Source of the DNA: Dendrolimus kikuchii
Lineage: Eukaryota > Arthropoda > Insecta > Lepidoptera > Lasiocampidae
DNA: 64,000 nt
Direction: 5' to 3'
NCBI GenBank assembly: GCA_019925095.2
Contig: CM034389.1
Span: 22,245,435 to 22,309,434 of the forward strand
Within the stretch, counting starts at the first letter, position 1, and each line of letters opens with the position of its first letter. Below, in pieces: positions 53,955-59,900 of the stretch. Below the pieces are notes generated by a model, which did not search any database, was not told the origin of the DNA, and saw only the letters and a program-made list of their open reading frames with translations. Position numbers and translations under genes: made by a program.

Positions 53955-56900
53955 CTTCGAGGTTCTTTGTATTTCCTTAAGTTGAAACATTAGAATGAAA
54001 AAACACATTAAGTTAAGACTTTCACAAAGTATCGCTTAAAACAAATAGACTTTTAGTCCACAATATGATTGTAAAAAAGACTTGTGGTACTATTGGATTA
54101 TGTAGGATTCAGGAGCTTCTTTTAGTTACGGTTTTCATTGGGTTATAATCATTCCAAGTATCTCCTTTCACGATTTCTTCAGACGTTACTTAAAATAAAT
54201 CGATGGGTCTGAGAGCTAGCATATACAGTGGAACTAATTATCTGAGTAACAGATCAATCAAATGATTAGAGATTGTAATGCCAAGTATTTATTCTTTATG
54301 CATAAATAAATAATAATAATAACAGCCAATGAGTATCCCATTACTGGACTCGGGCCATCGCATTTTCAGGTGGACCTGGGGAAAATGTGACATGCGTCTC
54401 TATGTGCAGGTTTAATTACGATGTTTTCCCTCACTATCAGCGTGTGGTAGGTAACGGTTATAATATGCATGTTTGCTCAAAAAACTGCCTATATGGTGAG
54501 TGATCTCCAGCTGGAATTCGAATCAACATCGCTTAAGACGCGAGTTCGTTAAGCCGGTTAGATGCTTCATTTCTGTTTTTCAATTTAGCGGAATCACACA
54601 AAGTGATGCATATAGACATAAATTTGAATATTTCAATGTCATTGAATATCGTCGTGTTCTTTCGGTTTTGTGCCTTTCAACTAATTAATTAATTTGGTAG
54701 ATTTGTCTAATATCAGCACTAGCCACAAAATCATAACTACTTCATTCCACTATATCACTTTTCTTTCATGGCTTTGATCAATTCCAATACTCCAACCGGC
54801 ACTTCCATCACGGCTCTATAGCCATTCATTATTGGGCTTGGCAAGGAACTGAGTTTTTAATTTGCAACCCTCCTTTGTCCGTAAATTATCGCGCCTTCGC
54901 AAGCCTTCCAGGAAATATGAATTAGCATCCTTTCGGGAGGGGCGTTAATGAGAACTTGAAATGTAAATAACGAGTTCCGACTCTGATATTGGCAACTTGG
55001 TTTAATTTTTTGATTTATTGCGTTTTTGAAAATTTAGGTGTTTTCTAGGTGTCGCTTGTGACGTTTAATTTAGCACACAATGCCTACTATAACGTGAGTG
55101 GTACAGAAGGTCCTACTATATAAGTATAAGAAATGTAAGAAACCTACATTGAAAACGTATACTTATTATTATACTAATGTATGTCTTGGAAGACCACGGG
55201 CCATATAAATGGCCCGGACATTTGGAGGGCTTGCGTGGGGCCATGGAAAGGCCAACACGTAGAGGCCCTTTGACAAATTTAATCTAAATGTGGCGTGACA
55301 CTGACCGGCGATTATCCCTGTCTACGCCATATAACAATGCACCCAAGGGCAAGCCTCGGTCAGTGTAGGACTATTGTGGGAAATGAGGACAAAAAGTACC
55401 GGACTATTGGGGTGAACTGCTAATGGTACTAGGGGTCTGGGAATATGGGGACTATGGCGTCTGCCCGTCGCAATGTTCAGGGAACATGGAAAAATGGGCA
55501 GACGGTGACTCGCCACTCCCTGCATGGGCCCCAAAAAATGCCATAAAGACAGGGGCAACATGGGTGTGAGTGGCTAAGGGGTGTCGAGAGGTGGGCTGCA
55601 GGTTCACCGAAGCTACTTCCGACGTTAGGCCATTTATCACTTCCACCCCTGGAGCTTGAGTCTTAGCTCTAGCGATCTCCACTCCGTGCCGGCTGCTTAA
55701 GGCAAGCACGGAGGCGGGGGCCTTGCCTTGGCCCCCGGAGTCAGGTACGAGGTGTCGCTACTCACCTAAGGCTTCGCCACAAAGCCCCCCTGCGGGATTA
55801 TTATTATTATTATTAGTATTATATTACATAATTATTCAATTATGTAATATAATTTATATTCTCAAAAAAACTTTCTTAAAGTCTGGTAAAGTATCTTACC
55901 AAAAATTGAATTAGTTAATGAAAAAGTGATCATAAAACATCATGTTGTAAATATGTTAATTATAGGCAAAAGTAATTTGAGTGTCAATTATGCAGTAAAT
56001 TTAAGAGTTGCTGATATGAAAAATTTTGTACTAAGAAACCCTTTATAGCTGCAGCAAAACACCTGCATAGGCTAATATACTGTTACAACTTAGGTTCCGA
56101 TAAAAACAAATTCCACCTGCATATCTGTAAAAACACATTTTATTACCTGTCGGCATTTGAACTGATTGTAATTCTTTTATGATAGTCTTCTTCTGTTTAC
56201 TTATTTATTGGCACACGTTTCTAGAGAACAGCCCATTGTTTTATTGCACTCTTTTGTGGCCGTTTGCGGCCGAATCATTAGCCAGGTGCTGCGGATTACG
56301 TCGATTACCATACGGGCACATTTGTATTTGAGAGGTATTAAACGACAGCCTGATGGGGAGAGGGAGCATTCGAGCGAGAACCACGATCAAGGCGAGACGT
56401 GTGTACATTCGGGAATCTATTAGTGACAGACTTTGCGCGTTTTACTGAATTACGACCTTCTGCATTGCGTTTGGATTTGTTGTGTTCGGTTATATTTGTA
56501 CCTGTGTTATACGTATTTGTATAGTTCTAATAAACTCTATAATCGTTCTATAAAATCGTTATAATTCGAGTCCCGCAACTCGTAACAACACTATGTACTT
56601 TAAAATATTCTAGAATTTTTAAGAATAGTACTTTAGTATTAACATGCTAACTCCATAATCGTTTTATGCTTGGCAATACGCCCACTTACTAACCGCAGCT
56701 GCTTTGAAATTGTACGTTTTGCAGATATAATAATAGGTTAGAAAATTTGAACATTATTTTTTAAGATTTTCCTGCAGAAAAATTCTACTTAGTTCATATT
56801 GCTCTATCAAAACTGTTATTATTGGTTGAATGAGTTCTCACTGTTTATTTACGTGAAAATATAATTACTTGAGTTATTTAAAATTATTTTATACCTATAT

Positions 56901-59900
56901 ATTATGTCTAAAAATATTGATTATCGTCACCTTTTCTAGAAAATCATCAATCCTTTGCATCTAAGTTTTTGAATTTATTATACTGCTATGTATTACCTCA
57001 TTGTTGGATTTATTGTTATGATATTGTAAGTAAAAATCAAATAATTATAAAAACTTACCGTGCAAGTTCTTCTACCTTCTGTGCTATATTGATTAGTTTA
57101 TTGGTTTTTGTAAAAAATGGCTATCAATTTATGTCCGGTTCCTATATTTTATTATTCGTTCTTTTGCCTTACCATCAGCTGAAATTTGACATAACTTCTA
57201 TTGAGTGATATTAAGGCAAAAGAACCCTCGCTAAGATATAGGAATGGACGATAAGATTGTTTGCAAAATTGAGAAAGAACCAAATTCAAAAGCTAATGCA
57301 ACTTTCTTTTGCTTCAAATGATAATGCTATATTCAAAACCCAAAATAATTTATAACTTCAAACAAAATTGACCACTCAAGCTAAAATGTAACGTACACCA
57401 GGTACTGAAACTCGATTAAAGGTATAGCGCTGTCGCTCGGACGTCGCAATGCAATTATGTGTGAGCGCATCTGCCGACGTATTCTCGAACGAACGATCCT
57501 CAAGTTAAATGACAAAGTTGGATCTAGCTTTTTGATTATATTCGCTGTACACAATTCTGAACCATTTGTAAGTTAAAATTAAAATATGTCAGAACAACGT
57601 ATTGTTCGGTATGTGTTCTTTATGTACAGAACTAGGCACTTGATGGACACATCGGGATAAAGATGGAAATATACGCCTAAAATCGGGGATATTCAGTTTT
57701 ATAATGTTGTATTTGGGGAATAGTGTGAATGGAGCGTTAGGTAAACTTCTAGGCGCTAAGAACCTCAGCCAGAAGGCCCAGCTCGCCGTATACAACGCTG
57801 TGCTGGTACCTACGCTCACGTATGGAAGCGAGAGTTGGGTATGGAAGAAAGAGCATGAAAGTAGAGTAAACGCGGTCGAGATGCGAGCACTGCGCAAAAT
57901 CTGCGGAGTGACGCTTGCGGAGCGCGTTCGTAATACCGAAGTAAGAAAGACAGTTGGTCTGAAAGAGAGTGTCGGGGTGAAGGTAAGGAAAGGAATGCTC
58001 CGGTGATTCGGACATGTAGAAAGAATGCATGATGAAAGAATGAATAAACAGATTTACAATGCAAAAGTGGATGGATGCAGAAGTCGTGGAAGGCCACGAC
58101 ACACTTTCCATGATCAAATTGATCGTGTACTAGCAGAAGGTGATGTTAGGAGCCTTAAGAACTGACGAGCGTGCATGACAAGAGTTATGAATGTCAAAGA
58201 AGCAAGTGAGGTGTGTAAGAATAAGCCTAAATGGCGCTCTGTTGTTCGTGCCTACCCCGCAAGGGAACTGGCGTGAAGTTATGTATGTATGTATGTATGT
58301 ATGTATGTATGTATGTATGTATTTATCACATAGTGAACAATGAACCTAATATCTACATAGAGTTCTAATATCATCATCGAACGTCAAGGATAATCAAGAA
58401 TAATGCTAATCAAAACCGAAATTCTTAGCCGTACATACCAATCTTAATTACGACGTGCCATATTTTAGTACCCAGTATTATATACAAAGATATATTTTAA
58501 AAATCATGCTTGACCTAATAATACTATACAAAAGTTTGAAAGTAATTTTTTGTTAATCCTATTTGAACCAAATCTCTGATTACAGTGATTACCCTAAGAG
58601 TCGAGAAACAAGGTCTCAAAACTTAAACTTAACATTAATAAACAACGCTCACAAGTTTCATCATATTAAGATTCTATACAAATAATTAATTTCCCTGCAG
58701 CAAACCATCACAAAGGATCGAATAACTGATCCAGCAGAACAGTTACGCTTACTCACTACCTCCCGTTCCAGCATTCGCTTAGAAATTCTTATCCACGAGG
58801 GAACCTTTGGGAGGATATATAAGGGAGTTTTTAAACATGGTGATACTTATGAGGAGGTTATGATTAAGACTGTTAGTGGTAAGTTTTGAACATGTTAATA
58901 TATTTCTATCAATATGTTGAAATGAAATTCTATGTATAAAAGAAAAAAATATGAAAAGGTTAAAGATAATATATTTTTAGATGCAGCATCAGCAATGCAA
59001 GCTGCTTTGATTGTAGCAGAAGGTCTTAGGCTATACGGTCTAGTTCATGCTAATGTATTAGCACCAATGGCTGCCTGTGCTGAAGAGGCAAGAAAACCAC
59101 TTTTAGTTTATTGCTGTCCTTCTCATTCATCTAATCTTAAGAGGTAAGGAGGCAATTCAATATTACGAGCTATAGAAGTACCTACAGAATAGAGTAGAAT
59201 TTAATTTTCAGAAACAACAAAACTATGGATAACAGAATTCGTATATGATTTTGATTTAAGTATACAATTATTCTTATATAATAAATTTGTGTGCCTTACA
59301 GATTTTTAACATCATGTCGTTTGGGACACCAAGCAGCCCCTGCGACTAGGGAGATCGTAGATTTAGGTGCTCAAGTAGCTTGTGGATTGTCTTATCTGCA
59401 TTTTTCTTCTCTTCTTATTTTTACTGTTATCTGTGGAGGCTTATTAATAGCTTCTCTAAACCTATTTTATTTTTAGTTATTAATAATGATAGCTGTTAGC
59501 CCCCCAAATAAAATAAAATAAAATAAAAATAATCTAAGCATCTCTTTCCTACCTTAAGGTGTACACAAATATGTCTTTGTTAGACAGAATAATGATATTG
59601 CTATTTCATAAATCAAAAGTTAGGTAATAAGTTAATTAAGTGGATACAAATTCGTAAAAATTCGCGTACCTTCTCTGAATTTTTAATTGTACTATATTTC
59701 GGTGATACGCTATTTTTTCAGGTTTTGTAGCCAAGTAACAAAAACGGTCCCATCTACAAAAATCTTCATTTTGCATCGTACTATAACATGGATATTGTAT
59801 CTTCAATTCTACATTTTTTAACATTAGTAAATAATAAAAAATGTGTTTACAAATAAATTAATACAAAATATTTCTACAGTGGTCTTTAGGTGTAGCTTTA

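Noticed and set aside
56969..57208. Hydrophobic 79-codon frame, possibly a membrane protein
   Set aside because: AT-rich intron sequence produces such frames by chance; no family motif, splice context or second copy was seen.
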